9,713 bases of DNA from Bacteroidales bacterium. GTDB lineage: Bacteria > Bacteroidota > Bacteroidia > Bacteroidales > NBLH01. The stretch covers positions 1 to 9,713 of the forward strand of contig JALSLF010000492.1 in assembly GCA_026988445.1 (NCBI GenBank), in the 5' to 3' direction. The notes beneath the pieces were generated by a model that was not told the origin of the DNA, made no database searches, and saw nothing but the letters and a program-made list of their open reading frames with translations. Shown here piece by piece: positions 1-6,560 of this stretch; position 1 is the stretch's first letter; the number at the start of each line of letters is the position of its first letter. The position numbers were made by a program, and so were the translations under genes.

Positions 1-183
1 AGTGTAATACGAACACAAATGATGAAAGACCGCGAAAAACACCGGCAAGATGTTAGAAATCTTTTAGACCAAGACCAAAAAGTGTATTTTGACAGTTTTA
101 ATAGAGGGCGTGCTTGTATGGGCTATGGTATGGGTAGAGGATTTGGCAGAGGTGGAGGATTTTGCAGAGGAGCTGCTTGGTAA
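1..183 (+). CDS. C-terminal part of a Spy/CpxP-like periplasmic protein (5' end outside window)
   Basis: The reading frame is open from the first base and ends at TAA 181-183, giving the last 60 residues. A charged helix, with MMKDREKHRQDVRNLL followed by DQDQKVYFDSF, resembles the closing helix of Spy/CpxP-type small periplasmic proteins, where a phrase like 'LTPEQKxxFD' is common. These proteins are linked to envelope stress and metal resistance. After it comes a tail rich in Gly, Arg and Met (GYGMGRGFGRGGGF) with two cysteines, at residues 39 and 56 of the visible part. That could bind metal, but this is inference. The signal peptide and N-terminal half lie outside the window, so the family call rests on one helix. 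A strong intrinsic terminator follows within 25 bases, so this gene probably ends its transcription unit. Alternative: any small exported protein with a Gly/Arg-rich tail. Confidence 0.6.
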   Translation, partial: SVIRTQMMKDREKHRQDVRNLLDQDQKVYFDSFNRGRACMGYGMGRGFGRGGGFCRGAAW

Positions 184-203
184 TTAAGGTTTTTTGAACT
201 GCT

Positions 204-238
204 AAAAAAACGGCAGATTGTTTCTGCCGTTTTTTTTT
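204..238 (+). terminator. Rho-independent terminator after the Spy/CpxP-like gene
   Basis: A perfect 7-bp stem CGGCAGA (211-217) / TCTGCCG (223-229) has a 5-base loop. It is flanked by an A run (204-210) and a T run (230-238) that extend the pairing and give a strong U-tract on the plus strand. The A run means it could also act weakly on the minus strand. Confidence 0.9.
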
Positions 239-334
239 GAAAAAATTTTTCTCAAAAAACAAAAGTTTTAAAAATAATCGTGTCTAAACACTTATAGAAG
301 TATAAAAATTTATTTATCATTAAAATTTAACAAA

Positions 335-892
335 ATGAAAACAGTAAAAATTAGTACATTAGCATTATTTTCAATTGTATTGTTATTTTCAATTGAAACC
401 TATGCGCAAGGCGGAAGAGGCGCACAAAACCGTCCAACTTTTGAAAGCTTTGACTTAAACGGAAACGGAATAATCAGCAAAAAAGAGTTTGAACAAGTAA
501 GAGCCGAGCATCAAAAAAACAGACCGGGTATGGGAATGAATGCCCAAAATGCTCCAAGTTTTGAAAGTATTGATACCAATGGTGATGGAAATATTACAAA
601 AGAAGAATTTGCAGTTCACCAAGCAAACAGATACGGCAATATGCCGAACAGAACGAATACAAACAGAGGATACCAAAACCGTTCGGCTTTCAATACTTTT
701 GATACAAACGGCGATGGATTTATTACCAAGGATGAATTAACTCAAGTAAGAGCCCAAAAACAAAATAATAAACCCGGTATGGGAAGAAATCAAAAAAATG
801 CACCAACATTTGAAAGTATCGATTTAAATGGAGACGGAAAAATAACAAAAGGCGAATTTGCCGTTCACCAATCTAATATGCAGAAACAATAA
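335..892 (+). CDS. exported four-EF-hand calcium-binding protein
   Basis: The 185-residue protein starts with a signal peptide (hydrophobic residues about 8-20, likely cleavage near AQG at 24-26), so it should act in the periplasm or outside the cell. Four canonical 12-residue EF-hand loops lie at residues 40-51, 80-91, 123-134 and 163-174. Loops 2-4 read D-x-N-G-D-G with Glu at position 12. Loop 1 has Asn instead of Asp at position 5 and still keeps D1, N3 and E12. EF-hand loops bind Ca2+, so calcium sensing or buffering is the family-based expectation. The partner is unknown. Linkers are rich in Asn, Gln and PGMG motifs. Residues 33-99 and 116-182 are near copies of each other, showing internal duplication. 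The ATG at 335 follows an A-rich leader (aaaatttaacaaa) with no Shine-Dalgarno, as is usual in Bacteroidota. It stands alone between two terminator hairpins. Confidence 0.9.
   Translation: MKTVKISTLALFSIVLLFSIETYAQGGRGAQNRPTFESFDLNGNGIISKKEFEQVRAEHQKNRPGMGMNAQNAPSFESIDTNGDGNITKEEFAVHQANRYGNMPNRTNTNRGYQNRSAFNTFDTNGDGFITKDELTQVRAQKQNNKPGMGRNQKNAPTFESIDLNGDGKITKGEFAVHQSNMQKQ
431..880 (+). repeat. intragenic tandem duplication, 249-bp period, two EF-hand pairs
   Basis: Codons for residues 33-99 (431-631) and 116-182 (680-880) encode segments that match at 43 of 67 positions by hand alignment. The offset is constant at 249 bp, with no gap in either segment. The DNA is also visibly similar, for instance around 'tttgaaagtat' at 560 and 809. 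Each unit carries two EF-hands joined by a PGMG linker. Confidence 0.85.
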
Positions 893-922
893 AAAAACAA
901 TTAAGTTTGTACACATATTCTA

Positions 923-957
923 AAACCGGATGCTGCTAATTTATAGGCATCCGGTTT
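923..957 (+). terminator. hairpin terminator after the EF-hand gene
   Basis: A perfect 11-bp stem AAACCGGATGC (923-933) / GCATCCGGTTT (947-957) has a 13-base loop. The U-tract is short (tttatt), so termination strength is uncertain, but the position between two plus-strand genes fits. Confidence 0.75.
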
Positions 958-979
958 ATTAAAATTTAAAATTTAAAAT

Positions 980-1768
980 ATGAGAAAAATAGCGTTAAAT
1001 ATCATTGTAATTACATTATTAAGTTTTTTTCTTTTTTCGTGCAGTACTAATTCTCAAACCAATACCGATAACGAAAAAAAAGTTGCACAAGCAGAAATCT
1101 ATAACACAAAGGGTTATGAATTATTAAAAACCAAATGTTACATCTGTCATTTTGAAAAGCCTGACCCTGATAAAGCAGATAAAATGATTGCACCGCCAAT
1201 GATGCGAATAAAAGAGCATTATCTCCCTAATTATCCGAATAAAGAAGATTTTATAAATGCTGTTGTAGCTATTGTTAAAAATCCCTCGGAAGAAAAAACA
1301 TTAATGCCGGGTGCTGTTAAAAAGTTTAAGCTGATGCCAAAACTGATATACACCGATGAAGAGTTAAAATTAATTGCCGAAACCATTTATAATTTGGATT
1401 TTGGTACGGCTCCAAAGTTAAGAATGCTAGCATCAGACCTACAATTAAATAATGGTGAAAAATGGATTGTCAAGCCCGAAACCTATGCGATAATAAAAGA
1501 AGTAGATCTAAAACTCAGTAATTTTAAGTCTGATAATGTAGCAGATTACAATCAACTGGGAAAAGATGTTTTTGATAAAGCAAAGTATGTTTTACTCGAC
1601 AGCAGCTATACGGGAGAATTATTTAATCAACTACATATCTTTTTTAACGGTATTGAAAATGATATGCACGCATTAATTGCTGAAAAAGATTTAGAAAAGG
1701 CTAAAAAAACAGCCAAAAATCTTAAAATAAAAATTGAAGATTTTTATTTAATTTTTAAGGCAGAGTAA
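980..1768 (+). CDS. c-type cytochrome lipoprotein with helical C-terminal domain
   Basis: The 262-residue protein begins with a lipoprotein signal peptide (hydrophobic residues 5-19, lipobox LFSC, lipidated Cys21), so it is probably anchored in the envelope facing the periplasm or outside. A single haem c site CYICH lies at residues 53-57 (C53, C56, H57). Possible distal Met ligands are M109 (LMPG) and M119 (LMP). The cytochrome fold seems to end near residue 142 (IYNLDFG). After LNNGEKW at 156-162, residues 165-262 look all-helical, with a charged amphipathic end. I recall similar helical tails after LNNGxKW in Bacteroidota proteins but cannot confirm this here. Electron transfer is the likely role. 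Donor and acceptor are not visible in the window. The start follows an A/T-only leader made of three 7-mers (aaaattt, aaaattt, aaaatat), with no Shine-Dalgarno. Confidence 0.8.
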   Translation: MRKIALNIIVITLLSFFLFSCSTNSQTNTDNEKKVAQAEIYNTKGYELLKTKCYICHFEKPDPDKADKMIAPPMMRIKEHYLPNYPNKEDFINAVVAIVKNPSEEKTLMPGAVKKFKLMPKLIYTDEELKLIAETIYNLDFGTAPKLRMLASDLQLNNGEKWIVKPETYAIIKEVDLKLSNFKSDNVADYNQLGKDVFDKAKYVLLDSSYTGELFNQLHIFFNGIENDMHALIAEKDLEKAKKTAKNLKIKIEDFYLIFKAE

Positions 1769-1780
1769 TACAATTAAAAA

Positions 1781-1839
1781 AATCACCTTGCGCGTAATTT
1801 AGGTTAAAACCATATAGTTAAATTACTTGCAGGGTGATT
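1781..1839 (-). terminator. long hairpin between convergent genes, terminator best on minus strand
   Basis: Arms of 20 bases (1781-1800 and 1820-1839) pair with 17 Watson-Crick pairs, two G-T wobbles and one C-T mismatch around a 19-base loop. On the minus strand the stem is followed by a T run (the plus-strand A run at 1776-1782), so it fits as the terminator of the gene ending at 1906. The plus side lacks a T run, but the hairpin could still stop or stabilise the cytochrome transcript. The long stem and large loop are unusual for a simple terminator. Confidence 0.7.
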
Positions 1840-1844
1840 AAATC

Positions 1845-1913
1845 AAGCTAAATAATACCGATATCCAACATTATTTGCTATTTTTTCCGGAGACATAAAA
1901 ATAAGCTAAATAA
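1845..1913. repeat. 11-bp direct repeat (aagctaaataa), two copies
   Basis: The same 11 bases occur at 1845-1855 and 1903-1913. The second copy overlaps the stop codon of the minus-strand gene. In such AT-rich DNA this may be chance. No mobile element or target-site context is seen. Confidence 0.4.
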
Positions 1914-2262
1914 CCAACTCAATTAGCACATGTGCAGGACGTCGTCCGCCGGATGAGATAGGCAAAACTTTATAAATACCACTTTCTAACTTAGTACCTA
2001 CCATACTAAAAGCATTTTGTTCCAAACTTTTAAGTATTTCTTTATTATCTTTATATAAAATAAAGCCTTGATTATTTCCACTTATTTTTCGAATAGCCGC
2101 TTGCCTTTCCAAATTCAATTCTTTGGCTTCCTCAAACTTACGATTTCCTGAATAATAAATTCTTCCGGATAAAATCAGAGTTTTTCGTTGCATCAAGCTC
2201 AAACTCAGAGCCAAACCAAATATTGTTCCTGCAGCTATAAATACTTTTTTTACAAATCCCAT
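1906..2262 (-). CDS. small membrane-anchored protein of unknown function
   Basis: I do not recognise this 118-residue protein. The N-terminus (MGFVKKVFIAAGTIFGLALSLSL) has a lysine pair followed by a hydrophobic stretch at about residues 7-24. It therefore has a signal anchor or an uncleaved membrane segment, with the rest probably outside the cytoplasm. The middle (residues 40-60) is charged and likely helical. The C-terminal part contains GTKLESGIYKVLP, then SSGGRRPAH and a hydrophobic end (VLIELVI), suggesting a small beta-rich soluble domain. The ATG at 2262 is the first start after the A/T-rich upstream region. No other Met with a better context is visible. It is monocistronic, divergent from metF and convergent with the cytochrome gene. 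Codon choice looks like that of its neighbours, which supports a real gene. Confidence 0.65.
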   Translation of the reverse strand: MGFVKKVFIAAGTIFGLALSLSLMQRKTLILSGRIYYSGNRKFEEAKELNLERQAAIRKISGNNQGFILYKDNKEILKSLEQNAFSMVGTKLESGIYKVLPISSGGRRPAHVLIELVI

Positions 2263-2387
2263 TATTTCAATTTTTAGATATTGAAGTATTTTTTTTAGTC
2301 TTATGGCAATTTACGAAAAAAATAGAAGTATATCAAGTTAAAAAAAATAAAATTTATGTATAAAAAGTCATTTTGCTAAGATTTTAT

Positions 2388-2395
2388 TATTTTTG
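2388..2395 (+). promoter_or_regulatory. -7 element of the metF promoter (TAnnTTTG)
   Basis: The bases TATTTTTG match the Bacteroidota -7 consensus exactly. No good TTTG stands 18-20 bases upstream, so only the -7 half is supported. It lies inside the longest reading of the metF frame (TTG at 2373), which argues that translation starts downstream, at 2415. Confidence 0.6.
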
Positions 2396-2414
2396 CAGGC
2401 TTAAAGAGAATATT

Positions 2415-3377
2415 ATGCCGAAAAAAGTTATCGACCATTTACACGAAGCAAAAAAAACATTGTTTTCATTTGAGATATTACCTCCTTTAAAAGGGAAAGA
2501 CATTAATTTAATTTATGAGACCATTGATCCTTTAATGGAGTTTGAGCCTAAATTTTTAAATATAACCTACCATAGAGAAGAAGTTGTATACAAAAGGCAT
2601 AAATCCGGTTTGTTGGAACGTAAAACGGTTCATAAACGACCGGGAACAGTAGCCATAGCAGCAGCCGTTAAATACAAATATCAAAAAGTAAATGTTGTGC
2701 CACACATGATTTGCGGGGGCTTTACAAAAGAAGAAACAGAAAATGCACTTATCGACTTACATTTTTTGGGTATTCGTAATTTACTGATATTAAGAGGAGA
2801 TCCCTTAGCAGCAGATAAAGAATTTATTCCGGAAAAAGATGGTCATGCACATGCCATAGACTTAATCAAGCAAATAAACAACCTGAATAAAGGTATCTAT
2901 TTAGATGAAGAATTGCAAAACACTACAAAAATGGATTTTTCGTTCGGTGTTGCCGGATATCCGGAAAAACATTTTGAAGCTCCAAATATGGATGCCGATA
3001 TTTATCATTTAAAGAAAAAAGTGGAAGCCGGAGCCGATTATATTATCACACAAATGTTTTATGATAATAAAAAATATTTTGATTTTGTGGATTTATGTAG
3101 AAAGCATGGCATCAATGTGCCTATTATTCCGGGACTAAAACCTATATCGGTAAAAAGACATTTAACTATTTTGCCTTCAACTTTTAATATTGATATTCCC
3201 GAAGCACTGGCGCACGAAGTACGCAAATGTAAAACTAATCAAGAAGTTCGACAAGTTGGAGTTGAATGGGCTATTGAACAATCAAAAGAATTAATTAAAC
3301 ATAATGTACCTTCGGTACATTATTATACAATGGGCAAAGCCGATAATATTTATAATATTGCCAAAGCGGTATTTTAA
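2415..3377 (+). CDS. metF: methylenetetrahydrofolate reductase
   Basis: This cytoplasmic FAD enzyme reduces 5,10-methylenetetrahydrofolate to 5-methyltetrahydrofolate, the methyl donor for methionine synthesis. From the ATG at 2415 it has 320 residues, somewhat longer than E. coli MetF and normal for this phylum. The N-terminal strand FSFEILPP carries the catalytic Glu (E20). LILRGDP carries the Asp near the flavin (D129). GVAGYPEKH (178-186) and GADYIITQMFYD (206-217) are family hallmarks of the TIM barrel, and the chain ends in VHYYTM (301-306) plus a short helix. The frame extends up to a TTG at 2373, but that stretch overlaps a TAnnTTTG promoter element. Weak AAAGAG sits 6-8 bases before the ATG, so 2415 is the better start. 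No methionine-pathway riboswitch is seen upstream, and no methionine synthase gene is nearby. It is monocistronic, with a strong terminator right after. Confidence 0.95.
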   Translation: MPKKVIDHLHEAKKTLFSFEILPPLKGKDINLIYETIDPLMEFEPKFLNITYHREEVVYKRHKSGLLERKTVHKRPGTVAIAAAVKYKYQKVNVVPHMICGGFTKEETENALIDLHFLGIRNLLILRGDPLAADKEFIPEKDGHAHAIDLIKQINNLNKGIYLDEELQNTTKMDFSFGVAGYPEKHFEAPNMDADIYHLKKKVEAGADYIITQMFYDNKKYFDFVDLCRKHGINVPIIPGLKPISVKRHLTILPSTFNIDIPEALAHEVRKCKTNQEVRQVGVEWAIEQSKELIKHNVPSVHYYTMGKADNIYNIAKAVF

Positions 3378-3410
3378 AAAAACTTGATAGGAGCTTCCTA
3401 TCAAGTTTTT
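3378..3410. terminator. bidirectional terminator between metF and glnS
   Basis: A 15-bp stem (3378-3392 / 3396-3410) encloses a 3-base loop. The core is ACTTGATAGGA / TCCTATCAAGT. A run of A on the left and T on the right give a U-tract on both strands. It sits directly after the metF stop and about 37 bases beyond the glnS stop, so it serves both convergent genes. Confidence 0.92.
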
Positions 3411-3446
3411 AAACCTAAATTGAACGATTATAAACTTAGGAAAAGT

Positions 3447-5144
3447 CTATTTATTCTTTATTTTTGCCCAAGTATCGCGTAAACTAACCGTACGATTAAA
3501 TACCAACTTATCTTTGGTGCTGTCTTTATCTACACAAAAATAACCTAATCGTTCAAACTGGAAGCGGTCTCCCTGTTTTGCATTTAATAAATGCGGCTCC
3601 AAGAGTGCATTTTCAATTACTTGTAATGAATTGGGATTAATAAATTCTTTAAAATCTTTTTCTTTGTCGCCCAAAGGATTTTCTACAGTAAACAAACGGT
3701 CGTATAATCGAACTTCTGATTTAACGGCATGATTTGCCGACACCCAATGCAAAGTACCTTTTACTTTTCTGCCATCCGGCGATTTACCCCCTTTTGATGC
3801 CGGGTCGTAGGTACAGTGTACCGCCGTAATAGTTCCGTTTTCATCTTTATCCACATGCGTGCATTTTACAAAATAAGCATAACGCAAACGCACCTCGCGC
3901 CCTATTCCCAAACGGAAAAATTTTCGTGGCGGATTTTCCATAAAATCATCTTGTTCAATATATAATTCCTTACTAAAAGGAACTTGACGCTTCCCTTTAC
4001 TTTCATTTTCAGGATTATTTACTGCATCTAAAAACTCTTCCTGTTCTTCGGGATAATTGTCAATGATAACTTTCAATGGTTTTAAAACCCCCATTACCCG
4101 ATTTGCTGTTTTGTTTAAATCTTCGCGAATACTGTGTTCTAAAAGTGCAACATCAATTATACCGTCACGCTTAGCGACCCCTACCCTATCGGCAAATTTT
4201 CGTATAGCTGCCGGAGTGTAACCTCTACGTCTTAAACCGGAAATAGTAGGCATTCGCGGGTCATCCCAACCACTTACAATTTTTTCTTCTACTAGTTGGA
4301 GCAGTTTTCTTTTACTCATCACCGTATAGTTCAAATTTAAACGCGCAAACTCAATCTGGCGCGGACGATAATCACCAGTTTTTAACTGGTCAATAAACCA
4401 ATCGTATAACGGACGGTGTACTTCAAACTCTAAAGTACAAACAGAGTGTGTAATACCTTCAAAATAATCCGATTGTCCGTGTGCAAAATCATACATAGGA
4501 TAGATGCTCCACTTGTTACCCGTTCGGTGATGTTCGGCTTTTTTGATACGGTATAAAATCGGGTCGCGCATGTGCATATTGGGCGAGGACATATCAATTT
4601 TTGCACGAAGCATGTATTTGCCTTCTTCAAAATCTCCGTTTTTCATACCTTCCAAAAGTTTTAAACTTTCTTCAACGGGTCGGTTTCTCCATGGACTTTC
4701 CTTCCCCGGCTCAGTAGGTGTGCCACGGTATTCACGGATTTGTTCAGGGCTCAACTCACAAACATAAGCCTTATTTTCTTTAATTAATTTTACGGCAAAC
4801 TCATAAAGTTTATCAAAATAATCCGATGTATATTTTACATTACCTTCCCACTGAAAGCCCAACCATTTAATATCGCTTTTTATCGATTCAACATATTCCA
4901 CATCCTCTTTTTCCGGATTGGTATCGTCAAAACGTAAATTGCATTTACCGGAATATTTTTCGGCTAAGCCAAAATTTAAACAAATTGCTTGAGCATGTCC
5001 TATATGCAGATATCCGTTAGGTTCAGGCGGAAAACGAGTATATATTTGCTTATGTTTCCCTTCTTTTAAATCTTGCTCAATAATTGCTTCAATAAAATTC
5101 AATGATTTTTTTTCCTCATTGTTTTCTTTTCGTTCTTCTGCCAT
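3447..5144 (-). CDS. glnS: glutaminyl-tRNA synthetase
   Basis: This class I synthetase attaches glutamine to tRNA-Gln in the cytoplasm, using ATP. The 565 residues match the usual size (E. coli about 554). The signature FPPEPNGYLHIGHA (38-51) contains the HIGH motif (47-50) and the GlnRS-type 'PPEPNG' rather than the GluRS 'PSPTG'. RFDDTNPEKE (71-80) is the conserved amino-acid-binding strand. The KMSKS-like loop is VMSKR (275-279), as in other GlnRS. SGLRRRGYTPAAIRKF follows at the start of the helical subdomain, and the C-terminal half carries the two beta-barrel anticodon-binding domains (for example PPRKFFRLGIGREVRLRYAY). The start ATG at 5144 follows an AT-rich leader. The N-terminal 15 residues are a charged Glu/Lys/Asn extension. 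A direct GlnRS implies this organism does not depend only on the GatCAB amidation route for Gln-tRNA. It is transcribed alone from the promoter at 5178-5207. Confidence 0.97.
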   Translation of the reverse strand: MAEERKENNEEKKSLNFIEAIIEQDLKEGKHKQIYTRFPPEPNGYLHIGHAQAICLNFGLAEKYSGKCNLRFDDTNPEKEDVEYVESIKSDIKWLGFQWEGNVKYTSDYFDKLYEFAVKLIKENKAYVCELSPEQIREYRGTPTEPGKESPWRNRPVEESLKLLEGMKNGDFEEGKYMLRAKIDMSSPNMHMRDPILYRIKKAEHHRTGNKWSIYPMYDFAHGQSDYFEGITHSVCTLEFEVHRPLYDWFIDQLKTGDYRPRQIEFARLNLNYTVMSKRKLLQLVEEKIVSGWDDPRMPTISGLRRRGYTPAAIRKFADRVGVAKRDGIIDVALLEHSIREDLNKTANRVMGVLKPLKVIIDNYPEEQEEFLDAVNNPENESKGKRQVPFSKELYIEQDDFMENPPRKFFRLGIGREVRLRYAYFVKCTHVDKDENGTITAVHCTYDPASKGGKSPDGRKVKGTLHWVSANHAVKSEVRLYDRLFTVENPLGDKEKDFKEFINPNSLQVIENALLEPHLLNAKQGDRFQFERLGYFCVDKDSTKDKLVFNRTVSLRDTWAKIKNK

Positions 5145-5177
5145 AAGAATTTAGCTTAAAATTTTTTTAATATTTTA

Positions 5178-5207
5178 CAAAAATAAGGGCTTTTCGTCAA
5201 TATCAAA
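5178..5207 (-). promoter_or_regulatory. Bacteroidota-type promoter of glnS
   Basis: On the minus strand, TTTG (plus 5204-5207) is followed by 18 bases and then TATTTTTG (plus 5178-5185), a full match to the TTTG / TAnnTTTG consensus. The expected transcript start is near 5170, leaving a leader of roughly 25 bases before ATG 5144. Confidence 0.75.
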
Positions 5208-5247
5208 TCATTTTTAAAAAATATAAACAGAAACGTTTAATTTTTAC

Positions 5248-5255
5248 TAATTTTG
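5248..5255 (+). promoter_or_regulatory. -7 element for the AAA ATPase gene (TAnnTTTG)
   Basis: TAATTTTG matches the -7 consensus. No TTTG is found at the expected distance upstream. It overlaps the TTG at 5253 that would begin the longest reading of the frame, which favours the ATG at 5286. Confidence 0.55.
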
Positions 5256-5285
5256 CCGCCTGAATATTTTAAAGGAAAAAGAAAA

Positions 5286-6377
5286 ATGACAGGAGCGGAA
5301 AAGAAAATGTTAAAGAACGAGTTGTCCGATATTTTTTCAACTTATGATGATGACATTCATTACGGTAAACTATTTATTTCTTTATACAATGAATTTTATA
5401 ATACCTACTCGGTATATAAAAAAATTAATGTTGAACAATTTTTAAACTCATTAAAAGAAAAGTTTGCAATAACAGAAGATAATTATCTGATTAAAGAAGA
5501 AGCGGCTAAATCAAAAAAATTAGACGAAATAGATTTTACGCAAAGTAGATATTTTATAAAAGTAAAAGAAAAGTTACTGATTTTTGCATCAAGTTATAAA
5601 ATTACATTTTTTTATTCAAAAGATGTTGATAAAAACGAAATCAAAAAAATTGTTCAAATAATTGAATTAAGTAAAAAATCAAAAAAACATAAAAAAAAGT
5701 TTTATATGATTGCGCGCAGTAATCATTCTGAATTTGGATTTGAATTGCGCAGCTTTAAAATAAGAGAACAAAAGGTTGATATTTCAAGTAATTATAATGA
5801 TGATTTTCCTGAAGTTGATAAAACCATCAGTGAGTTTTTAAACCGTAAAAATGCAAATGGATTAGTCCTTTTGCATGGGAAATACGGTACAGGAAAAACT
5901 TCATACATCCGTAACTTAATGAGTAAACTTAACAGGATGTTTATTTTTTTACCATTAGATATGATCGACGCTCTATCAAACCCAAGTTTTTTACCCTTTA
6001 TTGCCGGTTTTAAAAATAGTATTTTGGTTTTAGAAGATTGTGAAACACTTATAAAATCGCGCGAAAACGGCAGAACGGATAACGGGCTTGTAAACTTGTT
6101 AAATCTGGGAGACGGTTTGCTTTCCGATGCATTAGCTATAAAACTTATATGTACCTTTAATGCAGATTTACAAGATATTGACCGTGCAATATTAAGAAAA
6201 GGCAGGCTGGTTGCCCGATATGAATTTAAGCCTTTAAATACTAAAAAAGCTAAAGCTTTAGCAAGTAGTTTAGGTGTGAAAAATAATGTAAATAAAGATT
6301 TAACTTTAGCCGAGATTTACAATCTGGAAAAACACGATTACAGTAAAGTAAATGACAATAAGAAAATTGGCTTTTAG
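5286..6377 (+). CDS. BCS1-like AAA ATPase with an unrecognised N-terminal half
   Basis: From ATG 5286 the protein has 363 residues. AAAGGA (5270-5275) lies 10 bases before this ATG. The upstream TTG at 5253 overlaps a promoter element. The C-terminal half is an AAA module: Walker A GKYGTGKT (198-205), Walker B ILVLEDCE (246-253) with the E-D order seen in BCS1-type proteins, LVNLLNLGDGL (268-278), sensor-1 CTFNADL (N292), and an arginine-finger segment DRAILRKGRL (299-308). A short lid ends in KIGF. Such enzymes use ATP to unfold or move protein clients, so that is the family-level expectation. Residues 1-185 match nothing I know. They are mostly charged helices with a Lys-rich stretch (KKSKKHKKKF, 130-139) and no membrane segment, unlike mitochondrial BCS1. 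The client is unknown. The response regulator/phosphatase follows 183 bases downstream on the same strand. Confidence 0.85.
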   Translation: MTGAEKKMLKNELSDIFSTYDDDIHYGKLFISLYNEFYNTYSVYKKINVEQFLNSLKEKFAITEDNYLIKEEAAKSKKLDEIDFTQSRYFIKVKEKLLIFASSYKITFFYSKDVDKNEIKKIVQIIELSKKSKKHKKKFYMIARSNHSEFGFELRSFKIREQKVDISSNYNDDFPEVDKTISEFLNRKNANGLVLLHGKYGTGKTSYIRNLMSKLNRMFIFLPLDMIDALSNPSFLPFIAGFKNSILVLEDCETLIKSRENGRTDNGLVNLLNLGDGLLSDALAIKLICTFNADLQDIDRAILRKGRLVARYEFKPLNTKKAKALASSLGVKNNVNKDLTLAEIYNLEKHDYSKVNDNKKIGF

Positions 6378-6434
6378 TAAGCACTGTAATACAATCCATT
6401 AGGTTTTAAGATTATATAAAAATGAATGCTTTTT

Positions 6435-6442
6435 TACATTTG
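6435..6442 (+). promoter_or_regulatory. possible -7 element upstream of the response regulator/phosphatase gene
   Basis: TACATTTG fits TAnnTTTG but lies about 118 bases before the start codon and has no TTTG partner at the normal distance. A weaker match (AATATTTG) is at 6494-6501, overlapping the 10-bp palindrome TTTGTACAAA (6498-6507). Which one is used cannot be decided from sequence. Confidence 0.3.
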
Positions 6443-6560
6443 TATAAATAATTTATTATATTTATGCCTGTAAAAAGATTTATATTTAATAAAAATATTT
6501 GTACAAAATATATAATTCTGCTTGGTTAACAATAACACGTGCTTTAAAACCGAATAATTA

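Noticed and set aside
280..291. GTGT-ctaa-ACAC inverted repeat before the EF-hand gene
   Set aside because: Four-base arms are expected by chance, and no promoter boxes align with it.
455..676. Minus-strand open frame of 73 codons inside the EF-hand gene
   Set aside because: It lies fully opposite a well-supported gene whose repeats explain the sequence. It has no recognisable motif or upstream promoter.
2263..2414. SAM or other methionine-related riboswitch upstream of metF
   Set aside because: No conserved core or multi-stem structure is visible, and the inferred leader is only about 15 bases.
4430..4767. Open frames of 66 and 74 codons on both strands within glnS
   Set aside because: They lie in other frames of conserved GlnRS sequence and have no independent support.
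6498..6507. Palindrome TTTGTACAAA as an operator
   Set aside because: A single 10-bp palindrome in very AT-rich DNA with no second copy of the same spacing. It is mentioned only in the promoter entry.
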